Part shown: in pieces, positions 1 to 5,736 of the stretch
Numbering within the stretch: position 1 is the stretch's first letter
Layout of the letters: each line of letters starts with the position of its first letter
Assembly (NCBI GenBank): GCA_944385455.1
Contig: CALWXI010000029.1
Span: 1-8,421 of the forward strand
Reading direction: 5' to 3'
Length of the DNA stretch: 8,421 bases
From: an uncultured Oscillospiraceae bacterium
GTDB taxonomy: Bacteria > Bacillota > Clostridia > Oscillospirales > Oscillospiraceae
Position numbers and translations under genes: made by a program
Notes under the pieces: generated by a model
Told to the model about the DNA's origin: nothing
The model's database searches: none
The model's input: the letters and a program-made list of their open reading frames with translations, nothing else

Positions 1-708
1 TCACTCGCCCTCCGCCAGACGGTACCCCACGCCCACCTCCGTGAAGAGGTACTTGGGCTCGGCGGGGTTCTCCTCGATCTTGCGGCGGATGTTGGCCATG
101 TTCACCCGGAGGATCTGGTTGTTGCCCCCCGCCCGGGGGCCCCAGAGCTCCTTGATGATGGAGTCGTAGGTCAGCACCTTCCCGGCGTACTTGCCCAGCA
201 GAGCCACGATCCGGAACTCGCTGAGGGTCAGGTGGACGTTCTCCCCCCGCAGCAGCACCTGGTGCTTGTTGTAGTCGATGGTGAGATCTCCCACGGTGTA
301 GGTGCCCCGCTGGGCGATCTCGCTGTTGCCGGACACCGTCCGGGTGTGGCGGATGGCCGTGCGCACCCGGGCCAGCAGCTCGTCGGTGCCGAAGGGCTTG
401 GTGAGATAGTCGTCCGCCCCCAGGTCCAGGGCCGTCACCTTGTCCTTTTCATGGGACCGGGCCGACACCACCACCACCGGCAGGCTGGACCAGCCGCGCA
501 GCTGGCGCAGGATCTCCAGCCCGTCCATGTCCGGCAGGCCCAGGTCCAATATGATGAGGTCCGGACAGTGAGAGGAGATCATGGACTGGGCCTCCGCCCC
601 GGAGCGGGCCAGGATGGCCTCGTAGCCGTTGTTGTTGAGCACCGTGGAGATGAAGTGGGCGATGCTCTTTTCATCCTCCACGATCAGGATCTTTTCCCGG
701 ATGGTCAT
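1..708 (-). CDS. kdpE: KdpE-family response regulator (OmpR/PhoB class)
   Basis: Cytoplasmic DNA-binding response regulator of 235 residues, full length for the OmpR/PhoB class. An N-terminal receiver domain (about residues 5-120) shows the acidic pocket E11/D12, the phospho-acceptor D55 in LILDLGLPD, the switch S82 in VVSARS, and K104 in the LTKPFG motif. A C-terminal winged-helix domain (about 135-235) has the recognition-helix region NQILRVNMANIRRKIE and ends in FTEVGVGYRL. The receiver and the NPAEPKY segment strongly resemble KdpE, which in known systems activates potassium-uptake genes (kdpFABC, or ktr/trk in some Bacillota) after phosphorylation by KdpD. The start ATG at 708 overlaps the kinase stop (ATGA) and has AAGGAGG 7 bases upstream, inside the kinase end, so the two are translationally coupled. 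The stop codon is at the very left edge, so downstream genes are not visible. Which genes it controls here is unknown. Confidence 0.93.
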   Translation of the reverse strand: MTIREKILIVEDEKSIAHFISTVLNNNGYEAILARSGAEAQSMISSHCPDLIILDLGLPDMDGLEILRQLRGWSSLPVVVVSARSHEKDKVTALDLGADDYLTKPFGTDELLARVRTAIRHTRTVSGNSEIAQRGTYTVGDLTIDYNKHQVLLRGENVHLTLSEFRIVALLGKYAGKVLTYDSIIKELWGPRAGGNNQILRVNMANIRRKIEENPAEPKYLFTEVGVGYRLAEGE

Positions 709-1790
709 ACGGAATCCTCCTTGTCGTTCAGCGGAAGCCGGAAGGAGAATTCCACACCGGTCTCCTGATTTTGCGCCTCCATGGTGCCGCCGTGGGCCCG
801 GACGATGGCCATGCTCACCGAAAGGCCCAGGCCCATGTTCCGCTTGCCGTCGCACTCCGCCGGGGTGGAGTGGCGCAGCGTGCCGTCGAAGAGATTGGGC
901 AGGTCTTTCTCCGCGATGGGGGCGCCGTCGTTCCAGACGGAGAATACCGCCGCGTCCTTCTCGGCATGCACCGAGAGGCGGATGCTGCCGGCGCCCCCGT
1001 GGAACACCGCGTTTTCCATCACATTGGCCAGGACCTGCTCGATGAGGATGGGGTCCATGGGCACCAGCAGCAGCTCGTCCGGCACCGCCACGGTGACGGA
1101 CGTGGCGGGGAACCGCTTGCGGAATTTCCGCACCGCCTCCGCCAGGACCTCCTCCGCCGCCTCCGGCTCCTTGGTGATGTGGGCCTGATTGTCCCCGATG
1201 CGGGTCACGGACAGCAGGTTCTCCACCACCCGGATCAGCCACTGGGCCTCGTCCCGCACGTCCTCCAGCAGCTGCACCTCCTCCTCCCGGGAGATGCCGG
1301 GATTCTCCAGCACCGCCGAGGTGGAGCCCACGATGGACGTCAATGGGGTGCGGATGTCGTGGGACACGGAGCGCAGCAGGTTGGCCCGCATCTTCTCCCG
1401 CTCGTTTTCGCTGCGCAGCCGTTCCTGCTGGCGGGCCTGGGTGGTCAGCGTGGACGTGATGACGGACACCATGAGAAAGGTCAGAAACGTGATGGGGTAG
1501 CCGGCAATGGTGAAGTTCACCGCCCAATAGGGATAGGTGAAGATGAAATTCACGCATACCACCCCCGCCACCGACGCGATGAGCCCGTAGAGATAGCCGG
1601 TGGTCAGGCGCGAGATCAGCAGCACCGCCACCACGAACACCGGCAAGGCGAAACCGACCACACTGTCCGCCATCTGCAGCAGGATGCAGATCTCCGCCGC
1701 CGAGAGCAGGATGATCCCCGTGATCAGCAGGTCCCGCAGAGAGATGGGGAACCACCTGGTGAGGCGGGATTTCTGTTTTCTGGACCTCAT
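705..1790 (-). CDS. kdpD: KdpD-like sensor histidine kinase, short form
   Basis: Membrane sensor kinase of 361 residues, partner of the adjacent KdpE-like regulator. A DUF4118-type membrane domain has about four hydrophobic segments (roughly residues 20-38, 45-60, 65-85 and 98-116). A helical linker (118-140) leads to the HisKA domain with H-box SVSHDIRTPLTS (phospho-acceptor H144). A HATPase domain has the N-box around N256/N260 (VLANVMENA), a G1-type box NDGAPI (287-292) and the G2 box MGLGLS (319-324). Classical KdpD is about 900 residues with an N-terminal KdpD domain and a USP domain; both are absent. The gene has its own AAGGAGG 7 bases before the ATG and a promoter 50 bases upstream, so this looks like a native short form and not a broken gene. 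The G1 box has N and P where the common DxGxG has D and the second G; such variants occur in other Clostridia kinases. The signal sensed is unknown; potassium or turgor is inferred from family only. Confidence 0.88.
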   Translation of the reverse strand: MRSRKQKSRLTRWFPISLRDLLITGIILLSAAEICILLQMADSVVGFALPVFVVAVLLISRLTTGYLYGLIASVAGVVCVNFIFTYPYWAVNFTIAGYPITFLTFLMVSVITSTLTTQARQQERLRSENEREKMRANLLRSVSHDIRTPLTSIVGSTSAVLENPGISREEEVQLLEDVRDEAQWLIRVVENLLSVTRIGDNQAHITKEPEAAEEVLAEAVRKFRKRFPATSVTVAVPDELLLVPMDPILIEQVLANVMENAVFHGGAGSIRLSVHAEKDAAVFSVWNDGAPIAEKDLPNLFDGTLRHSTPAECDGKRNMGLGLSVSMAIVRAHGGTMEAQNQETGVEFSFRLPLNDKEDSV

Positions 1791-1840
1791 GCCGGGACCT
1801 CCTTTCCGGACGGCGTCCCGCAGAAAGGACGCTTTTCAAC

Positions 1841-1849
1841 AGTATACCA
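1841..1849 (-). promoter_or_regulatory. Extended -10 promoter of the kinase-regulator operon
   Basis: Read on the minus strand the bases are TGGTATACT: a good -10 hexamer (TATACT, 5/6 to consensus) preceded by the TGn extension. The region 17 bases upstream (around 1864-1869, CAGCAA) is a poor -35, as is common for extended -10 promoters. Transcription would begin near 1834, giving a leader of about 44 bases before the kinase ATG at 1790. Upstream, TTTTAG and TTTAAC lie 12 bases apart (about 1859-1876, minus strand), loosely like the direct repeats bound by OmpR-class regulators; autoregulation by the KdpE-like protein is possible but unproven. Confidence 0.55.
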
Positions 1850-1936
1850 CATATTCCGTTAAATTGCTGCTAAAACTTCACGCGCTCTTAACATCCGCCG
1901 GACCGGGGCCGTCCGGGACGGGGCGGGGCGGCGGGC

Positions 1937-1954
1937 CGTTCAGAAACGTGAACG
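1937..1954. promoter_or_regulatory. Dyad CGTTCA-N6-TGAACG, possible operator
   Basis: A perfect inverted repeat with 6-base arms (CGTTCA and TGAACG) and a 6-base centre lies between the two divergent promoters. A third copy of the half-site, TGAACG, is at 2013-2018, just upstream of the plus-strand -10 element where a -35 would lie. This spacing suits a dimeric repressor or regulator, but a 6-base arm can occur by chance in a GC-rich spacer. The rest of the spacer (about 1891-2000) is G-rich on the plus strand, with an 8-base inverted repeat GGCCGTCC/GGACGGCC (1907-1914 and 1987-1994), and no gene is seen in it. Confidence 0.3.
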
Positions 1955-2026
1955 CCGGAGCCGGGGGGCTTGTCGGACCGTTAGCGGGACGGCCGGGGCC
2001 ATTGTCAGCGGCTGAACGAAAAAACG

Positions 2027-2035
2027 TGCTATCAT
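2027..2035 (+). promoter_or_regulatory. Extended -10 promoter for the PH-domain gene
   Basis: The bases TGCTATCAT form an extended -10 (TGn plus TATCAT, 5/6 to TATAAT). No good -35 sits at 16-18 bases; TTGTCA at 2002-2007 is a 5/6 match but 22 bases away, which is too far for a normal spacer. Transcription would start near 2042, just before the hairpin at 2050-2064 and the Shine-Dalgarno at 2068-2073. Confidence 0.5.
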
Positions 2036-2049
2036 AAATCCATCAAAAC

Positions 2050-2064
2050 GGCCGGAAACCGGCC
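2050..2064 (+). promoter_or_regulatory. Leader hairpin GGCCGG-AAA-CCGGCC
   Basis: A perfect 6-bp GC stem with a 3-base loop ends four bases before the AAGGAG ribosome binding site of the next gene. It would sit at the 5' end of the mRNA if the promoter at 2027-2035 is right. It has no T-tract, so it is not a terminator. It could protect the mRNA end or affect ribosome access. It also abuts the upstream ATG at 2065, which makes that start less attractive than 2089. Confidence 0.4.
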
Positions 2065-2088
2065 ATGAAGGAGCGTGTACGAACAACT

Positions 2089-2667
2089 ATGGAAAACTTG
2101 ATCAAAACCTACCTGCGCGAAGGAGAGCAGATCCGCTGGCAGGGCCAGCCCCAGCCCATCCCCCTGCTGGACAGCGGCAGCAAGATGCTCATTCTGCGCA
2201 AGTGGGCTCTGACGGTGCTCATCGTCGGCGCCCTGATCCTCTCCTACCTCTCCGCCCAGGATTCCCCCGGCATGGGCTTCCCGGCCCTGTCGCTGGTGTG
2301 CGGCGCGCTGCTGATGCTCACGCCTCTGCTGGAGCGCAACGGCCTCATGAAGAGCCGCTACTATATCACCAATCAGCGCATCATCCACATGACCAAGGAC
2401 AAGGTGTTCTATTATATGGACCTGGCCGATGTGGACGCCTTCGAGGTGGAGAGCCGGCTCACCGAGCAGGACTCCCTGGTGCTGGGCAGCGCCGCCTTCG
2501 ACGACGCCAAGAAGCACATCCGCTGGCGGGCCTGCCATCCCATGGAGGACCCCGATGCCATGAAGAACCGGGACCATGTGGACGGCATGGTGTTCTACAA
2601 CATCGGCGCCTCCGCCGCCTCCGCGGCCCAGCTGCTGCGGGAGATGGGCTGCAAGCGCGCCGCCTGA
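2089..2667 (+). CDS. Small membrane protein with bacterial PH-like domain
   Basis: Predicted membrane protein of 192 residues. The N-terminal part (1-36) carries EGEQIRWQGQPQP, the kind of entry motif seen in bPH2/YdbS-like proteins. Two hydrophobic helices follow (about 39-55 and 63-82). After them a PH-like beta-rich segment begins with SRYYITNQRIIHMTKDKVFYYMDLADV (90-115, given here only as the family-typical 'Y-x-I-T-N-x-R-I-I' pattern). The C-terminal half is soluble and unassigned. Function in this family is generally unknown; a role at the membrane is inference. Start choice: ATG 2089 has AAGGAG at 2068-2073, a long gap of 15 bases; the in-frame ATG at 2065 would add eight residues but has no Shine-Dalgarno and directly abuts a hairpin. 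The gene is monocistronic: its own promoter before it and a strong terminator after it. It is divergent from the kinase operon and may share control with it. Confidence 0.75.
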   Translation: MENLIKTYLREGEQIRWQGQPQPIPLLDSGSKMLILRKWALTVLIVGALILSYLSAQDSPGMGFPALSLVCGALLMLTPLLERNGLMKSRYYITNQRIIHMTKDKVFYYMDLADVDAFEVESRLTEQDSLVLGSAAFDDAKKHIRWRACHPMEDPDAMKNRDHVDGMVFYNIGASAASAAQLLREMGCKRAA

Positions 2668-2730
2668 CGTTCCCCGCCGGTTCGGCGCGGCCCGCCGCGC
2701 GCACCCCTGCGGCATCCGCCGCCGGATCCC

Positions 2731-2770
2731 CCGCCGGGAAAGGGTTTGACCCTTTCCCGGCGGTTTTTTT
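2731..2770 (+). terminator. Strong intrinsic terminator
   Basis: A perfect 14-bp stem CCGCCGGGAAAGGG / CCCTTTCCCGGCGG with loop TTTGA is followed at once by seven T (2764-2770), then another six T at 2774-2779. It lies 63 bases after the stop of the PH-domain gene and should end that transcript. There is no A-run on the left side, so it acts on the plus strand only. It would also largely block read-through from the chromosome into the phage genes. Confidence 0.95.
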
Positions 2771-2800
2771 GCGTTTTTTGAGAAAATTTTCGCCCGGACC

Positions 2801-2814
2801 GCACGCGGGCGTGC
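2801..2814. repeat. Palindrome GCACGCGGGCGTGC upstream of terminase
   Basis: An interrupted palindrome, GCACGC-GG-GCGTGC, lies about 50 bases before the small terminase start. It is flanked by AAAATTTT (2783-2790) and AAATTT (2815-2820). An overlapping alternative pairing is CGCCCG (2791-2796) with CGGGCG (2806-2811). It could be an operator, a TerS/pac recognition element, part of an attachment site, or an RNA hairpin in the leader. The sequence alone does not decide between these. Confidence 0.35.
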
Positions 2815-2866
2815 AAATTTCCCCGGCGGGGGACGCATGAGTGAGATGAGAAAGGGAGGCATGACG

Positions 2867-3325
2867 ATGGAGAGAAAGCGGAGCGGCGACGCCTTCTGCC
2901 GGACGTATCTGCAGACCATGGACCCCGACCGGGCGGCCCGGGCCTCCGGGCGGACGGACGGCTTTTCCGCCCTGGGCAGCGCCCGCGTGCAGGCGCGGCT
3001 GGAGCGGATGCGGGAAAACGCCGCCGGGCAGCTGCGGCGGGAGGACGCGGTGCGGCGTCTGGCCCAGCTGGCCTTCGGCGGAGCGGAGGACGCGGTGTAT
3101 CTGGCCCTGCACCCCGGGGAGGCGGATCCGGCGGCCCTGGATCTGGCCGCCGTCACGGAGCTGCGGGTGACGGACAAGGGCGTGGAGGTGAAGCTCACCG
3201 ACCGGGTCCGGGCTTTGGAAACCCTGTGCGCCCTGCTGGAGTCGGGGCCGTCCCGGGACGCCGAGGCCCTCTATCAGGCCCTGGCGGAGAGCGCCGGCGG
3301 GGAGGGGGAGTGGGACCACGGATGA
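2867..3325 (+). CDS. Phage terminase small subunit (TerS-like)
   Basis: A 152-residue protein that would recognise phage DNA and recruit the large terminase to start packaging. The N-terminal third (residues 8-45) has the FCRTYLQTMDPDRAARASG pattern typical of the helix-turn-helix end of Terminase_2/XtmA-type small subunits. A second block REDAVRRLAQLAFG (58-71) and the ending TDRVRALETLCALLE (111-125) match the family's 'L-x-x-A-F' and 'D-K/R-x-x-A-L-x-x-L' positions. A charged Gly/Glu tail follows. Several in-frame ATGs exist (2837, 2846, 2861, 2867); only 2867 has GGGAGG at a proper distance (7 bases), so it is chosen. The gene is directly followed, with a 4-base gap, by the large subunit, which supports the assignment. 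TerS proteins diverge fast, so the family call rests partly on position. Confidence 0.8.
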   Translation: MERKRSGDAFCRTYLQTMDPDRAARASGRTDGFSALGSARVQARLERMRENAAGQLRREDAVRRLAQLAFGGAEDAVYLALHPGEADPAALDLAAVTELRVTDKGVEVKLTDRVRALETLCALLESGPSRDAEALYQALAESAGGEGEWDHG

Positions 3326-3329
3326 GGTG

Positions 3330-4559
3330 ATGCGCTTTTCCCCCAAGCAGCGGCGGGTCCTCACCTGGTGGACCTCGGAGCGGTGGGAGAGCATTTTGTG
3401 CGACGGGGCGGTGCGCAGCGGCAAGACCTTCTGCATGGGCCTGTCCTTTTTCCTGTGGGCCCAGCGGCGCTTTGACGGACGGCAGTTCGGCGTGTGCGGC
3501 AAGACCATCGCCTCCGTGCGGCGGAACATGCTCTCGGAGGTGGTGCCCTGCCTGCGGCGGCTGGGGATGACCGTCCGGGAGCGGCGGGGGGAGCACTCCC
3601 TCACCGTCCGGTTCGGCGGACATGAGAACACCTTCCTCCTCTTCGGAGGCCGGGACGAGTCCAGCGCCGCGCTGATCCAGGGAGCCACCCTGGCCGGGGT
3701 GCTGCTGGACGAGGCGGCGCTGATGCCCCGGAGCTTTGTGGAGCAGGCCTGCGCCCGGTGCAGCGTGCCGGGCAGCCGCCTGTGGCTCAACTGCAACCCC
3801 GAGGGGCCCCAGCACTGGCTCTACCAGGAGTGGGTGTGCAAGGCCCGGGAGCGCCGGACCCTCCACCTCCACTTCACCATGGACGACAATCCCGCCCTGA
3901 CCCCCAGGATCCGCGCCCGGTACCGCCGGGCCTACACCGGCGTCTTTTACCGCCGGTTCGTGCTGGGGGAGTGGACCGCCGCCCAGGGACTGGTGTACGA
4001 CTTCTTCGACCCGGACCGCCACGCCCGCCCCGTGCCGGAGGGGCCGTTCCGGGAGTGGCGGATCTCCGTGGACTACGGCACCGCCAACCCCGCCTCCTTC
4101 GGCCTCTGGGGCCGGATCGGGGAGGTGTGGTACCGCACGGCGGAGTACTACTACGACTCCCGCCGGGCCGGGCGGCAGAAAACCGACGCCGAGTACGTGG
4201 AGGACCTCAAACGCCTGGCCGGGGACCGGACCGTCTCCCGGGTGATCGTGGACCCCTCCGCCGCCAGCTTCATCACGGCGCTGCGGCAGGCGGGGTTTTC
4301 CGTGGTGAAGGCGAATAACGATGTCGCCGACGGCATCCGGGTGACGGCGGACCTGCTGCGCCGGGGACGGCTGGTGCTCTGCCGGACCTGCGGCGACTGC
4401 CTGAGGGAGATGGGCCTCTACTGCTGGGAGGACCGGGGGGACCGGGACGCCCCCCGCAAGGAACACGACCACGCCATGGACGAGATGCGCTACTTCGCCA
4501 TGGACGCCGCCGGCAGCGGCGGCGGGTTCGCCGCCACCTGGGTGGAGCGGCGGGCCTAG
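3330..4559 (+). CDS. Phage terminase large subunit (TerL)
   Basis: The packaging motor ATPase and nuclease, 409 residues, normal for the Terminase_3/XtmB-like group. It acts at the portal, translocating DNA into the prohead and cutting it. ATPase domain: Walker A GAVRSGKT (26-33), Walker B VLLDEA (124-129, with D127 and catalytic E128), and the coupling motif LNCNPEG (153-159). RNase H-like nuclease domain: D248 in SVDYGTANP, D308 in VIVDPSA, and D384 in HAMDEMRY, the expected acidic triad. All key residues are present, so the enzyme looks active. Start: ATG 3330 is preceded directly by GTG 3327, also possible; only a weak GAGG lies upstream, and reinitiation from the TerS stop (3325) is likely. 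Confidence 0.95.
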   Translation: MRFSPKQRRVLTWWTSERWESILCDGAVRSGKTFCMGLSFFLWAQRRFDGRQFGVCGKTIASVRRNMLSEVVPCLRRLGMTVRERRGEHSLTVRFGGHENTFLLFGGRDESSAALIQGATLAGVLLDEAALMPRSFVEQACARCSVPGSRLWLNCNPEGPQHWLYQEWVCKARERRTLHLHFTMDDNPALTPRIRARYRRAYTGVFYRRFVLGEWTAAQGLVYDFFDPDRHARPVPEGPFREWRISVDYGTANPASFGLWGRIGEVWYRTAEYYYDSRRAGRQKTDAEYVEDLKRLAGDRTVSRVIVDPSAASFITALRQAGFSVVKANNDVADGIRVTADLLRRGRLVLCRTCGDCLREMGLYCWEDRGDRDAPRKEHDHAMDEMRYFAMDAAGSGGGFAATWVERRA

Positions 4560-4587
4560 AGCGCGGAAAGGAAGGCGGTTTACGAAG

Positions 4588-5736
4588 ATGAATTGGTTCA
4601 AGCGGCGGCAGGAGCCGCCGGCCGCGCCGGTACAGCTGCGGGACGTGTCCCGGCGGCCCTTCGGCGCACTGGGGCAGTGCGTGCCCCTGCGGGCCTGGGA
4701 GACCCGGCTCTACCGGGCGGTGCGGGAGGCGGTGCCGGTGGTGGACGCCGCCGTCTACAAGCTCATCCGCATGACCGGCGGCGTCACCGCCGTCTGCGGC
4801 GACAGGCAGGCCCAGCGGCAGCTGGCGGAATTCCTGCGCACCGTCCCCGCCGGGCGGGGGCAGTACGGCATCAACGCGTTTCTGGACTGCTATCTGGACT
4901 CCCTGCTCACCTGCGGCCGGGCCGTGGGAGAGATGGTCCCCGCCCGGGGCTTCCGGGACATCGCGGCGCTTTTGTGCGGCCGGGTGGAGGACATCGAGAT
5001 CCGGGAGGGGGACCACCCTCTGGACTTCGTCCTCTGCGGCCCCGACGAGACGGGACATGTGGGGCCTCTGCCCCATCAGGACCTGCTGCTCTTCACCCCC
5101 CTGAATCCGGAGGCCGACAGCCCCTACGGCGTCTCCCTCCTGCGGGGGCTGCCCTTCCTCAGCGACATCCTCATGGAGATCTACCGCACCGTGGGGATCA
5201 ACTGGGAGCGGTGCGGCAACGTGCGCTTTGCCGTCACCTGCGGCGGCGGGGACGGCCAGGCCGCCGAGCGCAGCCGCCAGCTGGCGCGGGAGTGGTCCCG
5301 GGCCATGGCGGAGACCCGCAGCGGCAGCGTCCGGGACTTCGTGGCGGTGGGGGACGTGGACATCCGGGCCATCGGCGCCGACGCCCCCATCCTGGACAGC
5401 CAGGTCCCCGTGCGGCAGATCCTGGAGCAGATCGTGGCCAAGACCGGCATTCCCCCCTTCATGCTGGGGCTGAGCTGGAGCTCCACCGAGCGGATGAGCA
5501 CCCAGCAGGCGGATCTCCTCACCACGGAGATCACCGCCATCCGAAGGTCCCTGACCCCGGCGGTGGAGCGGATCTGCCGGCTGTGGCTGAGGATGCGCGG
5601 CTACGCCTGCCCGCTGGAGGTGGTCTGGGACGACATCAACCTCCAGGACGAGGTGGAGGAGGCCCGGGCGGCCCTCTACCGGGAGCAGGCCCGGAAGCTG
5701 AAACTGGAAAACGACAGGGCGGAAGGAGCGATGTGA
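4588..5736 (+). CDS. Phage portal protein
   Basis: A 382-residue protein, somewhat short but acceptable for an HK97-type portal, which forms the dodecameric ring at one capsid vertex through which DNA passes. Recognisable features: the N-terminal basic start MNWFKRR; a helical region with VPVVDAAVYKLIRMTGG (49-65); the central PLNPEADSPYGVSLLRG segment (171-187), typical of portals; and the C-terminal VRQILEQIVAKTGIPPFMLG (275-294) followed by ERMSTQQADL (301-310), the classic 'I-P-P-x-x-L-G...' portal helix. The C-terminus is a charged helix. AAGGAAGG lies 12 bases before the ATG. The position between TerL and the protease agrees. The gene ends ATG-TGA, directly followed by the next ATG with no gap. 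Confidence 0.9.
   Translation: MNWFKRRQEPPAAPVQLRDVSRRPFGALGQCVPLRAWETRLYRAVREAVPVVDAAVYKLIRMTGGVTAVCGDRQAQRQLAEFLRTVPAGRGQYGINAFLDCYLDSLLTCGRAVGEMVPARGFRDIAALLCGRVEDIEIREGDHPLDFVLCGPDETGHVGPLPHQDLLLFTPLNPEADSPYGVSLLRGLPFLSDILMEIYRTVGINWERCGNVRFAVTCGGGDGQAAERSRQLAREWSRAMAETRSGSVRDFVAVGDVDIRAIGADAPILDSQVPVRQILEQIVAKTGIPPFMLGLSWSSTERMSTQQADLLTTEITAIRRSLTPAVERICRLWLRMRGYACPLEVVWDDINLQDEVEEARAALYREQARKLKLENDRAEGAM

Larger units (their letters stand above)
2668..2866. other. Likely host-prophage junction
   Basis: This stretch of about 200 bases separates a typical chromosomal gene from a phage packaging gene and contains no coding region I can support. It begins with a GC-rich piece, then the terminator at 2731-2770, then an unusually A/T-rich patch (about 2764-2790), a palindrome at 2801-2814 and a second short AAATTT (2815-2820). 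No integrase or repressor is present on this side. If the element is an integrated prophage, attL should lie here or within the end of the terminator; the core sequence cannot be identified without the right end. Confidence 0.4.

Noticed and set aside
709..1839. An in-frame minus-strand extension of the response regulator through the kinase region, suggesting a fused protein
   Set aside because: The extension is the wrong frame of the kinase; the regulator starts at 708 with its own AAGGAGG, and its receiver domain begins at residue 5.
771..1862. A 363-codon plus-strand frame opposite the sensor kinase
   Set aside because: An antisense shadow, rich in His, Gly and Arg; the kinase on the minus strand has all expected boxes.
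2002..2035. TTGTCA at 2002-2007 as the -35 of the plus-strand promoter
   Set aside because: The spacing to TATCAT is 22 bases, too long for a normal promoter; an extended -10 is the better reading.
2668..2866. A CRISPR array, tRNA gene or riboswitch at the junction
   Set aside because: There are no regularly spaced repeats, no tRNA-like stem set and no CCA end, and only a simple terminator and one palindrome are visible.
3195..4601. A long minus-strand frame opposite the large terminase
   Set aside because: The same antisense effect; the plus strand has all terminase motifs.
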